64,000 bases of DNA from Cryptomeria japonica (lineage: Eukaryota; Streptophyta; Pinopsida; Cupressales; Cupressaceae), in contig NC_081409.1 in the NCBI RefSeq assembly GCF_030272615.1, forward strand, positions 874,130,594 to 874,194,593. Direction: 5' to 3'. Position 1 is the stretch's first letter, and each line of letters starts with the position of its first letter. Positions 36,656 through 49,260 of the stretch are shown one piece after another. The position numbers were made by a program, and so were the translations under genes. Below the pieces are notes generated by a model that was given only the letters and a program-made list of their open reading frames with translations, had not been told where the DNA came from and did no database searches.

Positions 36656-37001
36656 ACAGTTGATGATTATCATCAATGGATAGAATTAAATGGACAAATC
36701 TTTTATTCCGGTATTTGATGAGGAAGCTACTTCTCAGGGGGAGTAGTTGGTATATTGAATTGGTTGGTATTTTGTGACTTTTGTGACTTTGGCATTTGAT
36801 GTCAAAGGGGGAGAGATATCTATGGAAAAACACATTATCTTTTTGGTGAAATATTTCAAGGGAGAGATTTTGAAAATCACATTTAAGGAGAAATTGGTAT
36901 TGTTACTCCCAGGGGGAGAAATGGAGATTTTTGGTTTTTGTATTTAGCATTTCTGTTTTGGCACTTTGATGTTTTTTCCATCTTGTGTTGCCATCAATGC
37001 C
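36656..37001 (+). other. C1 3' non-coding region
   Basis: No gene. Repeats the phrase GTCAAAGGGGGAGA/CAGGGGGAG several times before the true polypurine tract, as in B1 and B2. Confidence 0.6.
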
Positions 37002-37013
37002 AAAGGGGGAGAT
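37002..37013 (+). other. Polypurine tract of C1
   Basis: AAAGGGGGAGAT immediately before the 3' LTR. Confidence 0.9.
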
Positions 37014-38073
37014 TGTTGGTATTTTGGTATGGTTTTGTCATTGATGTCAACACCTACTGAATACACCTACTTTGGAGATCCAGCAACATTCACTGCCAAA
37101 CAATAAACTGTGCAACAGTTACTGGTACATGGTTCATCGGCAGGATATATTGTTCACCGGTACCTGGAATGATATGGAAGACACTTGGTAATGTCGAAGA
37201 CATCGTGTGGACACTTTATTTTGAAGAAATAATCATTGGTATATTCATATTTGCATATTTTCTTTCACCGACAAATAGGTCCAGGTTATCTAGGGTTACA
37301 TTGGCAGGTTTATCTTTTTCAGATCAGCATGGCATGCTATGGAGATGATTTATTATTATTGTAAATGCATTAAGCTGACATATTCAATCGATTATTGCAT
37401 TAGATATTATATTATTTGTAAAATGTTTTTATTGTAATATCTTGTAGAGCCAACCTACTAAAATTGGTCTTAGGGTATGGTATAAAGGTAAGATCTTATT
37501 TGTAAGATCAAGTGTGGAATGCGAAAAAGAATTATGTGAAGGTATATGCAAGATCAAGCAGAGGTATACATGAAGACATCATTTGAAGGTAAAGTTAGGT
37601 TTTTGTAGAAGCATATCAGTATTACACCGGTACTGAATCCAGCATATGAAGATGCTATTTTGTGCAATACAATCTTATTGGATTTAACCATCCAACTATA
37701 GTCAGTGTGACTCCCATTTGTGATTGAGCAGTGAGCTCTAGGCTGTTGGCCATTCTGCATATGCAGACCCCTTTTTGTACACTTACTATCTGCAGTAGTA
37801 TCATCTGATTGTGGGTAAGGTTTCCCACCATGGTTTTTCCCCTTACAGGGTTTCCATGTACAAATATTGGTGTCATGTGTTGTGGATGACTTTGTGTTTA
37901 TATTTCATGCATTAATCCTTATTGATATAGCAATTTAATGTTAACACTGTCTACCGGCATACTTAACTGGTTTACCAGTATTAAGCATTAAGTTGGTTAA
38001 TAAGTTTTTGGTTTGAATTTATTAGACAACTGATTCACCCCCCCCCCCTCTCAGTTGTCTTCGAGACCTAACA
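37014..38073 (+). repeat. C1 3' LTR
   Basis: 1,060 bp, followed by the ACAAG duplication. Retains more CCGGT motifs than the 5' LTR, where several have become CTGAC/TCGGT-like. Confidence 0.95.
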
Positions 38074-38078
38074 ACAAG

Positions 38079-40755
38079 AAGGTTCTAAATGATTTCGTAA
38101 GGAAGATCACTGACATGACATCTAACAAAAGATCCATGAAAGTGAGCACTATCACTGACCCAGACATCAAATTTGGTAGCATGATCATTGGGTATAAGGT
38201 AACTTAGTTAAATTGGCTGAATTTTGTTTCCAGTTCATGCATTTTAGCTACATACAAAATGATGATAGAGAATGTGAAATTAGATTTATGTGATTGGATG
38301 CTTGATGAGTTGTTAATAAATCTAGGGAAGATTAAGGGTGAAAAGAAGGGTACATTTCAATATGGCAACTTGTTAGTTTTCCTAATGTTATATTTCATGA
38401 ATGATACACCTGGTTCTGGTAAGAGGCAATGAGATTTTGACATCCTGGTAGGGAGGAAATTGAAATAGTCAATTGCTTCTTTAGGAAGTCAGAGAGATGA
38501 TAAGGTTTGGGGGTATTTTAAGGCATTCCAAAAATCTATGAGGTCTAGGGTAAGGGTACTTGAGCATATTGTAGAAAAATATTCTACCAAAATATGCTTT
38601 ATGGTAAAGAAGGATGAAACACTCATGGAAGCAGTTAAGCCCCAAAATATCTGGATTTAGAAAATAGGCTATGAGGTGGATGCATAGATTCTTGATGCCT
38701 ATGCAAAAATGTTGATTGATGCACCAATTGATGAGGCAGGAAAGCCCTGTGATACTGCACAATAGAAAACTCAAGAGGTTGAAACAGAGTTCAACCAAAA
38801 GAAAAGAGAGAAACTAGAAGGAAAAGAAAGAAAATTTGTGCAGAAGGTCTCAAAGGACATCAAAGCACTAATTGATGTTGTCCCAAAGAAAGGGAGAAAA
38901 AGGAAGGATCTTGAAGTTCATATTGAGCTTGTTACTACAGAATCAGAATCAGAGGATGACACATTGTTGGCATTTAAGAGGGTTGTTAGGAAGAAACCAG
39001 AGGAAACAAAGGAATAAGCTAAAAAGCAACCGGTTAGGAAAGTTACAATCAAACTATCGGCATAGAAGAAAGCACCTAAAGCTAGACATGCAACTGCATC
39101 TGATATTGCCAAGTGGAAGAAGAAGAAGAAGAATGACATCAACTTAGCAATTGAATCTGGTAATGTGACTATCATACCACCTAAAACTTGTGTAGAATTA
39201 GTAGATGAAATTACAAAAGATGGCATGTTGAAGAATGTTCAATTTTATTATGCACACTTAGAGGATGATGAACAAAGAGAGGTAGAGGAAGCAGTCCTAT
39301 TATACTTGGATATTTATAAGAAATCCTTAATATAGATGGAAAATCAAATACCGGTTGAGTTGTATAACATGTTAGATGCTAGAAGATTGTCAACTATGCA
39401 AGAGGATAAACACATTAAAATTCAAGATCTACTCTCTATCTATGCTACTATAGCTCTAGATGAAATTGAAAAGACACTTGAGGTGGCAGACATAAAAGTT
39501 TTCAATAGCAAACATATGATAACTAGTTTGATGCTAGGAAGAGTAAATAAAATGATAAAAGAGACTCAAAAAGAATGGGTTAAATTTCTTGGAGAAAACA
39601 AGGGATTCTTTACTTCACCGAAAACCAAGAGAGACATTGTAGATACCCTGATTGAAGGAAAAGGAAAGGGGATTATGGGTACTTCACCCTCCATTTTGAA
39701 AAATATTAAGATAGTGAAAATTGAGACCTCGATAAATATAGATGTACAGACAAATACCTAGATACCGGTTAATATAGAGAATGAACAAGCTAATATTGTA
39801 CAGGGTACTAATATTGAGGATAGTTATCCTCCAGATACAAATGTACAGGTTGAGGTTAATGTTCCTACAAAGGAACCGACAGTTACACAGACTGCACCAA
39901 GTGGGGAAGCCACCAGTGCAAGTGAGGAGGTTATACAGGATAAATCTTTAGAGGAGAAGATAGGGGAATCTGACAGGGAACCAATTGTTGGTCCACCATT
40001 ATTGTCAATTGACACTTCTTAGGTAGAAAAGAAAAACATCACATAGCTGAGTCCCACTAAACTGATGATGATGATAGCACAAAAACTAATGAAGGAGGGA
40101 TCCACAAATAAAGGGATTATAGATCAATAAATCATTGTTCTACACAACCGGTCTTGAAGTGTAAGATTGAAAATGAAGAGAGCCCATCCAAAAGCTTCAA
40201 GTAATCACTGAGCATATTTCAAAGTACTTTCAATCCTTACAATAAATCTCCAACCGACAAGCACTAGAAAGATTTACTCAGGCTAAGAGAGCTGCATTTG
40301 ATCAGGTAATTAAAACTGAGAATAAAAAGATTAAGGAGAAGTTGATCCTAATAGAAAACTCTTTGAAACAATGTGCAAATATATATAGGGTATGTTGTAA
40401 CACTGAAATTCTTACAGCTAATGTGGATAAAAGGATAAAGGAGATTCAGAAGAAAATTGTAAGTATAGCTAACTCTTTTGATGGATTGATTTCATTGACT
40501 ACATCAATTGATGGTCAAATTTTGATTTTAGAGAACCAAATTTTTGTTCTTGAGAAGGAGAGAGACAAAATAATTAGAAGAGCTAGAAGTCTGCGAGGCT
40601 TGGTGAGTCTATGGTTGGATTCACTCAATGTACATAAGAAAGAATGCATGGATATGGTGGGAAAGCCCACACTGGCAGAGGCAAATGAGAAAGAGTCTTT
40701 TGCACATTTATTGAGTGGACTTGTATCTATTTCCGGCACATTCAACACTAGTTGA
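38079..40755 (+). pseudogene. B2 ORF2, middle and C-terminal part
   Basis: Continues the protein interrupted at 31426. 38079-38780 aligns with B1 5455-6130 (KGTFQYGNLLVFLML; DFDILVGRKL) with several stops. 38780-39150 is the basic region. 39336-39761 matches the B1 stretch around 6620-6790. 40342-40755 is the coiled-coil C-terminus (ILILENQIFVLEKERDKIIR), ending at TGA 40753. Conservation of domain order with B1 across many stops shows a genuine ancestral protein. Confidence 0.65.
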
Positions 40756-41052
40756 GATACTTATGTGGAGTTACTGGAGATGGCTTATCCGGAAATTTTG
40801 AAGTTGGTCAAGCTCTGGTAAGATAGTTTTGGGAATATTCATTCTTTGACATTCCTTTTTGAATTTTTCTTTTGGCATTGATGTCAAAGGAGGAGTAGTA
40901 TAGATGTGAAAAAGAATAAAAGAGTTGTATACATTAGGGGGATTTTTGGAGGTATGGAGTATTTTGCATACTCATCTCAAGGGGAGCAGGGCAGGATGAA
41001 ACTAGTAGATGAAACCTTGACCATTTTTCACATTAGTATCGCCATCAATGCT

Positions 41053-41064
41053 AAAGGGGGAGAT
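41053..41064 (+). other. Polypurine tract of B2
   Basis: AAAGGGGGAGAT before TGTGGG, same as C1 and B1. Confidence 0.88.
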
Positions 41065-41947
41065 TGTGGGAAATTGACACTCTATTGGTTGGTTTCACTA
41101 TGTTTTCATTGATGGAAACATGCAATTGTGTTCCAGATTCATGTTTTCATTCTATGGTGTACCAGTAGGCACTTCATAGATACTACATCGGCACCGGCAC
41201 CGATACCAGCAAGACAAAAGGATTTCTTTGGTCACCAACAATGCAGACCAACATGGTTTAGTAAAGGTTACCAGTATTGAAGGCCGACATATCTTGCATT
41301 TATGTTATCTGGCCGACATGTAATTTGATATTGTATATATCTTTGTAAGCCGACATAAGGCATGAAAATTTGTATAGGGTATATATGATAGTTTGTAATA
41401 GCGTATATTATGGATCCTGGATATGCAAATGTAATATGATGTAATTCAGAGAGATTATATGAGGAAATTATTGTAAGGGTTATTCCAGTAAAGCGTTTAG
41501 GGATTCAAACTGGAATACACAAAGCTTAAACCTAAACTGTATTTTGGCATAGAAGATGCTATCTTAGAAGTTCTCAATTCTTTGAACTGTAGTCTGGAAT
41601 TTTATGTAGTCAATGAGGCTTCTATTGTGATTGAGTAGTGTGCTCTAGGCTGTAAGACTTCTTGCAAGTGCAGGCCCCTCATATTTTGTAATATCTCTTC
41701 ATATGGCCTACAGATTGATATTGTGGGTCACAAATCCCATCGGGGTTTTTCCTCTTTGAGGTTTTTGACATATAAATATGTGTGTTATGATTCTCATTTA
41801 TGTGATTGGCTTATTACTTACTTTACTTCTTTCAATTTTGTATGTATCGGTATACCAATTGGTGTATGCATGTTTTAATAAGGCTAAAATTTATTATTCT
41901 GGTATAACACTGATTGACCGCCCTCTCAGTGTTATTTGTTTCCAACA
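41065..41947 (+). repeat. B2 3' LTR
   Basis: 883 bp, TGTGGGAAATTG to TTTCCAACA. The poly-C tract is shortened here (GATTGACCGCCC). Followed by TGTAC. Confidence 0.9.
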
Positions 41948-42430
41948 TGTACATGGTCCACCATAAAATCTGTTAAACAAAAAGGGTTCTTCTATCTCTA
42001 CAAATGAAGACCAAACCTACAATTATAGTTCTACACATGTAACCTACACATAGAAAAGAGAGGGGGAATGATTGTGGATAGGGGTTTGCCTTAGTAAAAC
42101 CCCGGTTGAGGAATCAACCTTGAAAGAAAGTAATTGCAAATTCTTGAATGTAAAAAATGGAAATGTATACCTTGTAGATTTACAACTTGTTGATGATGAT
42201 TGCTTTGCTTCTTGAATGTAACCACAAATGTTGTATGAAATTTCATGTAACATAACAAACCCTAACACACACACATGCTTGCAAATGAATGTTGTAATGT
42301 TGCTCCAATGGATGAATGATGAATTGAATTCTTGAATGCTTGATAATGACCTTAAATATTTTATCTTCTCCTTATGCTCTCTATCTGTCTTTTTGTTTTT
42401 CATCCATCCTTGAATGAGGGTATTGAATTC

Positions 42431-42440
42431 CCTTTTATAC
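42431..42440 (-). promoter_or_regulatory. Probable TATA box of G4 LTR
   Basis: The minus strand reads GTATAAAAGG, a strong TATA match. Confidence 0.5.
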
Positions 42441-42674
42441 ATACCTCAAGGATTACCTTTCAACCAACAAAGGCTGACAAAGAGGAATAACAAACCCCGA
42501 AGACAAGAAATGCATAGGAGATCGAGAAGACCGAACATAGGGCCACCCTAAGGGGTGAGGACAGGGGTGCCATGCCTCTGTCCTATGAAGGACAGGAGTA
42601 CCACGTCCGTCTTGCCCTATTTTGGGGCCTAGATAGGGTCTAAAGCAGACACAAGACATGAAGGAGAAAGAGAG

Positions 42675-43949
42675 TAGTGCAGGAGCACCTGAGGGTTGAA
42701 ATGACCTTAACCAATTTTGGCATGTACATACTATGGACTAGCTCTAAGTCCTTTTTTATTGCAATTTTTGAAATTTTTGCCTATCAGGTATTGGAAGGAG
42801 CAGGTTTATGCTAACCCAATGAGTTAGCATGCGGAGAGGAGCACCTTGGAGATAGTGATCGAGTATTAGACAGAGTAGTTTTACGCTACCTTGATGACTC
42901 GATGGGAAGGCATAGGCATGGACTGGATGGTATCGGTTATCAACAGGCAAGGTTCTCAGCTACGCCGAAACCTGATAGAAAGTGTACAACTCGAGGAGGT
43001 TCATCAGCCATCACGAGGAATGCTTCCGTGTTACGCCGAAGCTCGATAAGAAATGTGGAGTGCGATAAGTCGCCATTGGCCATCAGAAAATAGAAGTTGA
43101 TGTTACCTTGAAGCCTGATAGGAAGTGCGGAGTGCAAAAAGTCGACATTGGTAGTTGGAAACCAGGTTCTGTGACTACGCCGATGGACCATTTTGTAACT
43201 GTTTTTCTCTTTTGAAACTGTTTGTGTTTCACAATGGAGGGAATGCTTAAAAGACCCAATGGGAATTTGTAAAGGGTTGGTTGTTGGATAATTTTTGGAA
43301 AAAAACAAAAGAAATACATACAAGTTTGTTTTTTGGTCCCGATCGCTAAGTACTGTTCTATTTTGTTTTGCTAAATTGTTCATTACTGTTTTGTAGCTAG
43401 AGTTTCCTATTTTTTGTTCATTCTTTGTTTGAATCCACATTGTAAATATGGCTCTGTCTTGAAACTCCATTGTGGGATCCACATGGCCATTGGAGTGCTT
43501 TAGGAAGATCCAAAAATGTACAGTATGAGTAAAATAGCAGTAGGAAGAAACTAGGAAATGGCAATCGTTGTTTTTGCATACTGAGCCTAGGCGAGCTTGG
43601 AAGTAGTCCGACTAGGTTATAGTAATGTTATGAAGATAACTTGCAGGGAAGGAATCTACTGAGAACTAGAAGAAGTTCTAGAAGGCTACAAGCCTGAAAC
43701 CAATACATTGTGAATCTAATAGAGAAAAGGTTGCTAAACCAAACAAGATGGGTGGTGTTGCAATGAGGGAATATGTGTGTGTGTCCTGCATCCCTGCAAG
43801 GTTTTAGTGAGCTTGAGAAAAGTGAGATAAGCAAACAAATGGTAGAGAATCCCTGATAAGTCTGGTGAGGTAGACGTGACCCTGGGAAGGGATAGAAACA
43901 AACCACTAAAAAAGCCTAATTGATGGTAAGATAGGTAGCCTCCCTATCA
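42675..43949 (+). mobile_element. Solo LTR of the G3 family
   Basis: Similar over its length to the G3 LTRs but in the opposite orientation. It starts TAGTGCAGGAGCACC (TG changed to TA), ends CTCCCTATCA, and has a perfect 5-bp target duplication GAGAG (42670-42674 and 43950-43954). No internal region, primer site or purine tract is present. At 1,275 bp it is shorter than the roughly 1,700 bp G3 LTR, so it has an internal deletion. Solo LTRs arise by recombination between the two LTRs of an element. Confidence 0.85.
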
Positions 43950-44065
43950 GAGAGAAGGATTGGAAGTGCAGAAATAGGTCCCGGTTAAGGAAGGATATGT
44001 TGTCGCCAAGGTGAGGACCCCAAATGTGGTTAAAATTATAGAGATCACAATTTTATGACACTACA

Positions 44066-44080
44066 TTTATCCCCCACTTT
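44066..44080 (-). other. Polypurine tract of G4
   Basis: The minus strand reads AAAGTGGGGGATAAA directly before the LTR start at 44065, the same layout as G1 and G5. Confidence 0.75.
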
Positions 44081-44825
44081 AGTGGGAGTATGGATTACGC
44101 CACTACTATTGGTAAAGTAGAAGAAAATAGAGATGAAGATGAGAGATGCGGAGCCAAAAACCACAAGGAGTATAAGACATCACTAATATTGAGGAGCAAA
44201 AAAACCCCAATATTAGGGTCTTAACTCATGCCAACATATACAAGAGTAGACAAAACAAAAAGGCACAAGACACATGATAAGAACAAGACATAAAACTAAC
44301 TAGCCGAAGAGACCTTGATACTCAGATGTCTCAACAACTAATCAAGACACAAAGACCAATGCCATCACATAAACATGAGCGATCACATAAAAGAGAAAAG
44401 ATGACATCACCCATGAACCATCAATAGGAAAACTATGAGTTCATGAGAGGAAGAAGAGAGAGAACATTAATACATACTTTGGTGATCCACGAGAAAAAAA
44501 GAAAAGAAGAAAGAAACCATGGATGTCTCACCCCTAAAAATAGGTGATCCATGGAGAGAAGGACATGGAAAATCTCGGCCCTAGAGCTTGCCTAGGTGAT
44601 CCATGTAGGAAGAGAGAGAGTGAGAACACCGTTAGTTCAACACAACCTCATGCATGTGTGTACAAGTGAGGTTCGAAGTGCCTCATAGGAGTCTATGTTC
44701 GAGTACGCTACAACCTATATAGAATGTATAGTACAAGTTTCAAGAAAGGTGTGATATCTCTCTCTAAGAGACCATTCTCTAGTTCTGATAATAATCACCC
44801 TGCATAAGAGAAAAAGTGGCAATCA
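44081..44825 (-). other. G4 3' non-coding region, left of G3
   Basis: No gene. Purine-rich, with phrases such as GGTGATCCATG repeated (44480-44610). The last 75 bases are one unit of the roughly 70-bp tandem array that continues on the other side of G3 at 52926. Confidence 0.6.
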
Positions 44826-46529
44826 TGATAGGGAGGCAACCTCGTTTGCCATCAATTTGGTTTCTTTGATGGTTTTCTTCTATCCCTTTCTAGGTTCCAA
44901 GTCTATCCCTCTACACTTCTAAGGGATTCCCTACCATTTGTTTTCTTATCTCACCTTCCTCAATCTCACAAAGTAAGCTTGTTCACTAAATCCTTGTAGG
45001 GGTTTAGGACACACACACATTTGCTCTCTTTTTGCAAAACCACCCATCTTGTTTAGTTTAGAGAACTTTTCCCTATGGTTACACAATGTCTCATTTTCAG
45101 GCTTGTAGCCTTCTGGATCTTTTCCCAGTTATCAGCAGTTTCCTTCCCCTACAAGTTTCTCCTTCAAATTACTGATACCTAGCCACACTATCACCAAGCT
45201 CGCCTAGGCTCAGTATGCAGAAATGGTGATTGCCATTTCCTGGTCTCTTTCAAATGAAAACCTACTGCACATATCTGGCTCTACCTGACAATCTCTAATG
45301 ATCTTGTGGAGTTTGAAGTCAGAGCCATATGATTATTGAAAATAGGGAACCAAAACTGAAAGGGAAAGATTTATTTACAGTTTCCAAATTTATTCATGGG
45401 TTCAAACTAGGAACTCACAAAATAGAGAAAAGAAGCATTTACATTAACAACATACGTGAACTTAAAGATTCTAAAACATTATTTGCAATTCACGAACATA
45501 AATTTGACTCTGAATTGGAAACCAAAAAATAGACTTCTCTTTTGCTATTTAGAAAAAATAGATTTGTTCTCCAAGGCCATCAACCTCTTATAGATGCCCA
45601 TTGGATCTTTTTATACATTCCATCCTTTGTTGGGAACTCCTCCTATTGGATGAGATAAATCTCATTACCAACAGTTTTCCATTTGCAACTGTTTCACAGG
45701 TTCCATCGGAACATCGGGGTAACATCCAAACAAGGTTACCGATGTCCGATGACAACCTCCAACTCTTCATACTTCCTATCAGGTCTTTGGTGAAACATCA
45801 AAACGGGGCTACTGATGATCGATGATAACACACACCACTTCGCATTTTCCATCGGGTCATCGGGGAGACTTCAAAACCTTTCTTTCACGCTCCACCATGT
45901 GGCACCCCTTGATTGGCTTCAGGGTCCCTATCCTGCCACCTTAGCACAGCCTCACTAACCACCCCGAATCAAGCTCTCTTGCCAAGCCCCACCTTGGTTG
46001 CCAAGTTGTGGAGGATAACCTTCATGCATCTCACCATAGCGGTATAGCGACAATCGTCTGATCATCTTAGACTTTCTCACTTGTTAACTCACCTGAGCTG
46101 CTAACTTTCCAGGGCCCACCACTTGGTCGCCAAGCCACGATGGATAATGTTCATGCATCTCCATCATGCGGTATAGTGACAGTCATTGATCCACCTTCAA
46201 CCTGCATGGTCTTTAACTCACCTCTTTTTTTTTGCACATGCTTTGTCCTCAAGTCATGAGGATTATCTGGTGATCATCCTCCCATCGCGGTATAGAGACA
46301 ACTATAGGATCATCCACGAGCACCGTCTGAATACAGGTCAAGTTAAACATCAGGGTAAGACTTGTCAATTGGGGTTAGGTCTTTCCAATAAGATAAATTT
46401 TAAAAACTACAATTAAACTCACCATACAAATGGACTAGAGCTAGTCATAATGTATTTACATGGCCACTAGAAGGTCTCATAAGCCAAAATTGGTTAAGGG
46501 CATTTCAACCCTTAGGTGCTCCTATACCA
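44826..46529 (-). repeat. G3 3' LTR
   Basis: 1,704 bp. Plus-strand ends TGATAGGGAGGC and CTATACCA. Contains three units of a tandem repeat centred on GCGGTATAGCGACA (about 45990-46320). Confidence 0.9.
45990..46320. repeat. Tandem repeat inside G3 LTR
   Basis: Three copies, about 125-130 bp apart, of a block with GCCAAG.CA.G, GGATAA, GCATC and CGGTATAG.GACA followed by GATCATC. The other LTR has the same three copies (about 52390-52720), so the repeat was present before insertion. Confidence 0.75.
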
Positions 46530-46544
46530 TACTCCCCCCAAAAC
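46530..46544 (-). other. Polypurine tract of G3
   Basis: The minus strand reads GTTTTGGGGGGAGTA directly before the LTR start TGGTATAGGAGC. Confidence 0.8.
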
Positions 46545-46722
46545 AAATAATTCAAGTGACTGCACTCGGCAGCAAGGAAAGATAAATTCTTGACTTAACA
46601 AAGTCTGATTCAGGGACTGAGGTCACTTCAGAATCAGGTTTATGCATCCATTGGACCAAATGTTCCATGTAGACCTATTGTCTAGTCTTCTTGAGAATGC
46701 GAGAATTCAACACTTTCTCAGC

Positions 46723-47883
46723 CTAAGGAATGGAATGAGAAAGTAATGGTAGGTCAGCAAGTGAATGTTGAACATTTGAAACTCGCTCATCCTCCTTGAG
46801 AAGTTGTCCCTTGTAGACAACCAAATCTGCGACATTGAAAATGGGAGAGAAAGCAATATCAGATGGCAAATAAATATTATAGGCATTAGAGCCATACTTG
46901 GCTAAAAATTTATATGGGCATATTCTCCTCATTTGTAGCTTGATAGGAACCACTTTTTGAAGTCGAGCCTTGTTCAAATATACGATCACCAAATCTCCAA
47001 CTGAAAATTGCACATCTCTTCGGGTGGTATCAACTCGGGCTTTAACTTTTTGTGAAGAATCTTGGAGAGCATGCCTAACTCGGTCATGAACCTCCTTCAT
47101 AGATTGAGCGACATCATCAGCTTGACCACTTTTGTGCAACAAATTACCAAGATCTCATACTTCCATAACATCTCATGGGTGCATACCATACACTATCTCA
47201 AAAGAGCTCTTCCCCGTAGACCTGTTGACACTGTCATTGTACGCAAACTCTTCCTGGTGAAGAACCTAATCCCAACTCTATCCATACTCTTTTTTCAAAC
47301 ACCTTAAAATTTTTCTAAGTGTCTTGTTGACCATGTCTATTTGACCATCTATTTGGGGATGATAGGTTGAACCAAAAGACAAGTTAGTTCTTAGTCTTTT
47401 CCAAAGAGTTTTCCAAAAATGTCCAAGGAATTTGACATCTCTATCTGAAACAATACTAACCAAAAAACTATGGATTCTTATAAACTCTTTGAAAAACAAG
47501 TGTGAAATGTGAGTAGCATCATGGGTAGTTTTACAAGGAACAAAATGTGCCATCTTACTGAATTTGTCAACAACAACAAAAATGCTATCACAGCTAAGCT
47601 TTTTTTTGGGTAATCCAACCACAAAATCCACACTTACACATTCGCATGGCCTTGTAGGAATAGGTAATGGATGATAAAGGCCAGCATTAGTAGCTCTACC
47701 TTTAGCTTTCTGACAAACCATACACTGCGCAACATACCTTCGGATATCCCTTTGCATTCTGGGCCAATAGTAGAACCTTTGCACAAGTTCCAATGTCTTA
47801 TTAAGGCCAAAATGACCACTCAAACATCCATTGTGATTTTCTTGGATTAGATTTTCTCTCATCAATCCTTTGGGAACACACAA
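46723..47883 (-). pseudogene. G3 integrase (broken)
   Basis: 47278-47883: zinc-binding region (GHFGLNKTLELVQRFYYWP, CMVCQKAK), first catalytic Asp in SVDFVVGLP, second in VSDRDVKF, but GQIDMVNKTL has Asp where the catalytic Glu is expected. 46723-47142 is the C-terminal domain (FSVGDLVIVYLNKARL, CPYKFLAKYG). A gap with stops lies between them. No chromodomain is visible after VYKGQLL. Confidence 0.88.
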
Positions 47884-48094
47884 CTATCCACTTTTAAACA
47901 ACAAACCATTCTGCAAAGTAAAGTCAACATACTCACTATGAAAGTGATTCTGAAATTCTTGACAAACCTTGTAAATGGCTGCAAAATCTTCATCATTGAG
48001 TACAAATCCTTGAAGTAATCAGCTCCAATACTCTGAATCTGCACTTCTTGCACTATTAGTAGCCTTCTACTCGAAGCATGTGCTATTTATTACA

Positions 48095-49260
48095 CTATCC
48101 TTTCTTATGCTTAATAGAAAAAGTATATGACTGCAAATACTCAACCCATTTAATGTGCCTATGACTCAACTTCTCTTGTGAATTCAAAAAACTTAAAGCT
48201 TGATTATCTATGTAAACAATAAACTCCTTAGGTAACAAGTAGTGCCTCCACCTCCTAAGAGCTTGGACAAGAGCATACAGCTTGACATCATGGGATGAAT
48301 ACTTCTTCTTGGTATCATTGAGCTTCTCACTAAACAAAGCTACAGGTCTATTCTCTTGACTCAAAACAGCACCAACTTCTATATTACTTGCATCACATTT
48401 AATTGTGAACAACTTATCAAAACTAGGAAGAATGAGTACTAGTTGTGTAGCTACCTTTTGTTTCAAAAGTTCAAACCCTTTGTTAGTTGCATTGGTCCAC
48501 TGAAACTTAGTCTTAACTCCTCCTTTGATGGCATCTAACATGGGTGCACAAATCTCACTGAACCCTCTGATAAATGTCCTATAGAACTGTGCCAAACCAT
48601 GAAAACTTCTTACTTCACTTGTTGTCTTTGGTGTTGGCCAATTTGTGATGGCTTCCACTTTTGATGTGTCCATCTTCAAATCTCCTCTTGAAACTACATA
48701 TCCAAGATAGATAAGGTCTTTCTTCATAAACTCACACTTCTCCAAGTTTATTCTTAGTTGCTCATCATACAATTTTTGCAATACAATACTAAGATGCTCT
48801 AGATGTTCCTCTTTAATTCTATCGAAAATCAAGATATCATCTAGGTATACAACAACAAATTTACCAGTAAAATCTTTCATCACTTCATTCATGAGTCTCA
48901 TGAATGTATTGAGAGCATTACTAAGACCAAATGGCATAACAAGCCACTCATAAAGTCTTTCATTGGTTTTGAAGGTTGTTTTCCATTCATCACCTTCCTT
49001 TATCCTGATCTGGTGGTATCCACTCTTGAGATCAATCTTAGTGAAGTACTTTGCACCTCCCAAGCAATCTATAAAGTCTTCAATTCTTGGGATAGGAAAT
49101 TTGTACCTGATAGTGATTCTATTCATAGCTCTTGAATCTGTGCATAGCCTTCATGTTCCTCCTTTCTTGGGTGCTAACACTGTAGGTACGACACAAGGGC
49201 TTATGCTCTTTTTTATCAACCCTTGGTCCAACAATTCTTGGACTTGTCTAGCCACTTCCT
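48095..49260 (-). pseudogene. G3 reverse transcriptase and RNase H
   Basis: 343 open codons (49126-48095): [35 protein letters not shown] (catalytic YLDD intact), then RNase H with [16 protein letters not shown] and [10 protein letters not shown]. The expected catalytic Glu of RNase H near [12 protein letters not shown] is absent (Lys/Leu there). The start of RT lies upstream ([19 protein letters not shown]) behind a TGA at a Trp-type position. It copies G3 RNA and degrades the RNA strand. Confidence 0.93.

Larger units (their letters stand above)
31427..38073 (+). mobile_element. C1: full-length Ty1/Copia element
   Basis: Complete structure: LTRs of about 1,060 bp, perfect target duplication ACAAG (31422-31426 and 38074-38078), Met-type primer site, gag, protease, integrase, RT, RNase H and polypurine tract. 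One frameshift near 33017 separates the gag start from the rest, after which a single frame (with about nine stops) runs to 36655. Stops and most LTR differences are transitions. It is the youngest layer at this site, lying within B2, and its priming and polypurine signals match family B. Confidence 0.95.
28509..41947 (+). mobile_element. B2: non-autonomous Copia-type LTR element, family B
   Basis: LTRs at 28509-29401 and 41065-41947, perfect 5-bp target duplication TGTAC (28504-28508 and 41948-41952), Met-type primer site and polypurine tract. Without the nested C1 it is about 6.8 kb. Same plan as B1: gag-like protein with four knuckles, then ORF2 and a C-terminal coiled coil, with no pol. 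The two B copies are clearly diverged, so the family is old and was active more than once. C1 is inserted in ORF2. Confidence 0.88.
41953..44065 (-). repeat. G4 3' LTR region (left boundary unknown)
   Basis: The right end is fixed by the minus-strand LTR start TGTAGTGTCATAA after a purine tract. A TATA box at 42431-42440 lies in the same orientation. The left edge could not be placed, since the partner LTR is missing; part of 41953-42430 may belong to the older LTR fragment at 27934. The LTR is interrupted by the solo LTR at 42675-43949. Confidence 0.55.

Noticed and set aside
42940-43482. 180-codon minus-strand frame
   Set aside because: It lies within the solo LTR, antisense to it, and the corresponding stretch of the G3 LTRs is not an open frame.
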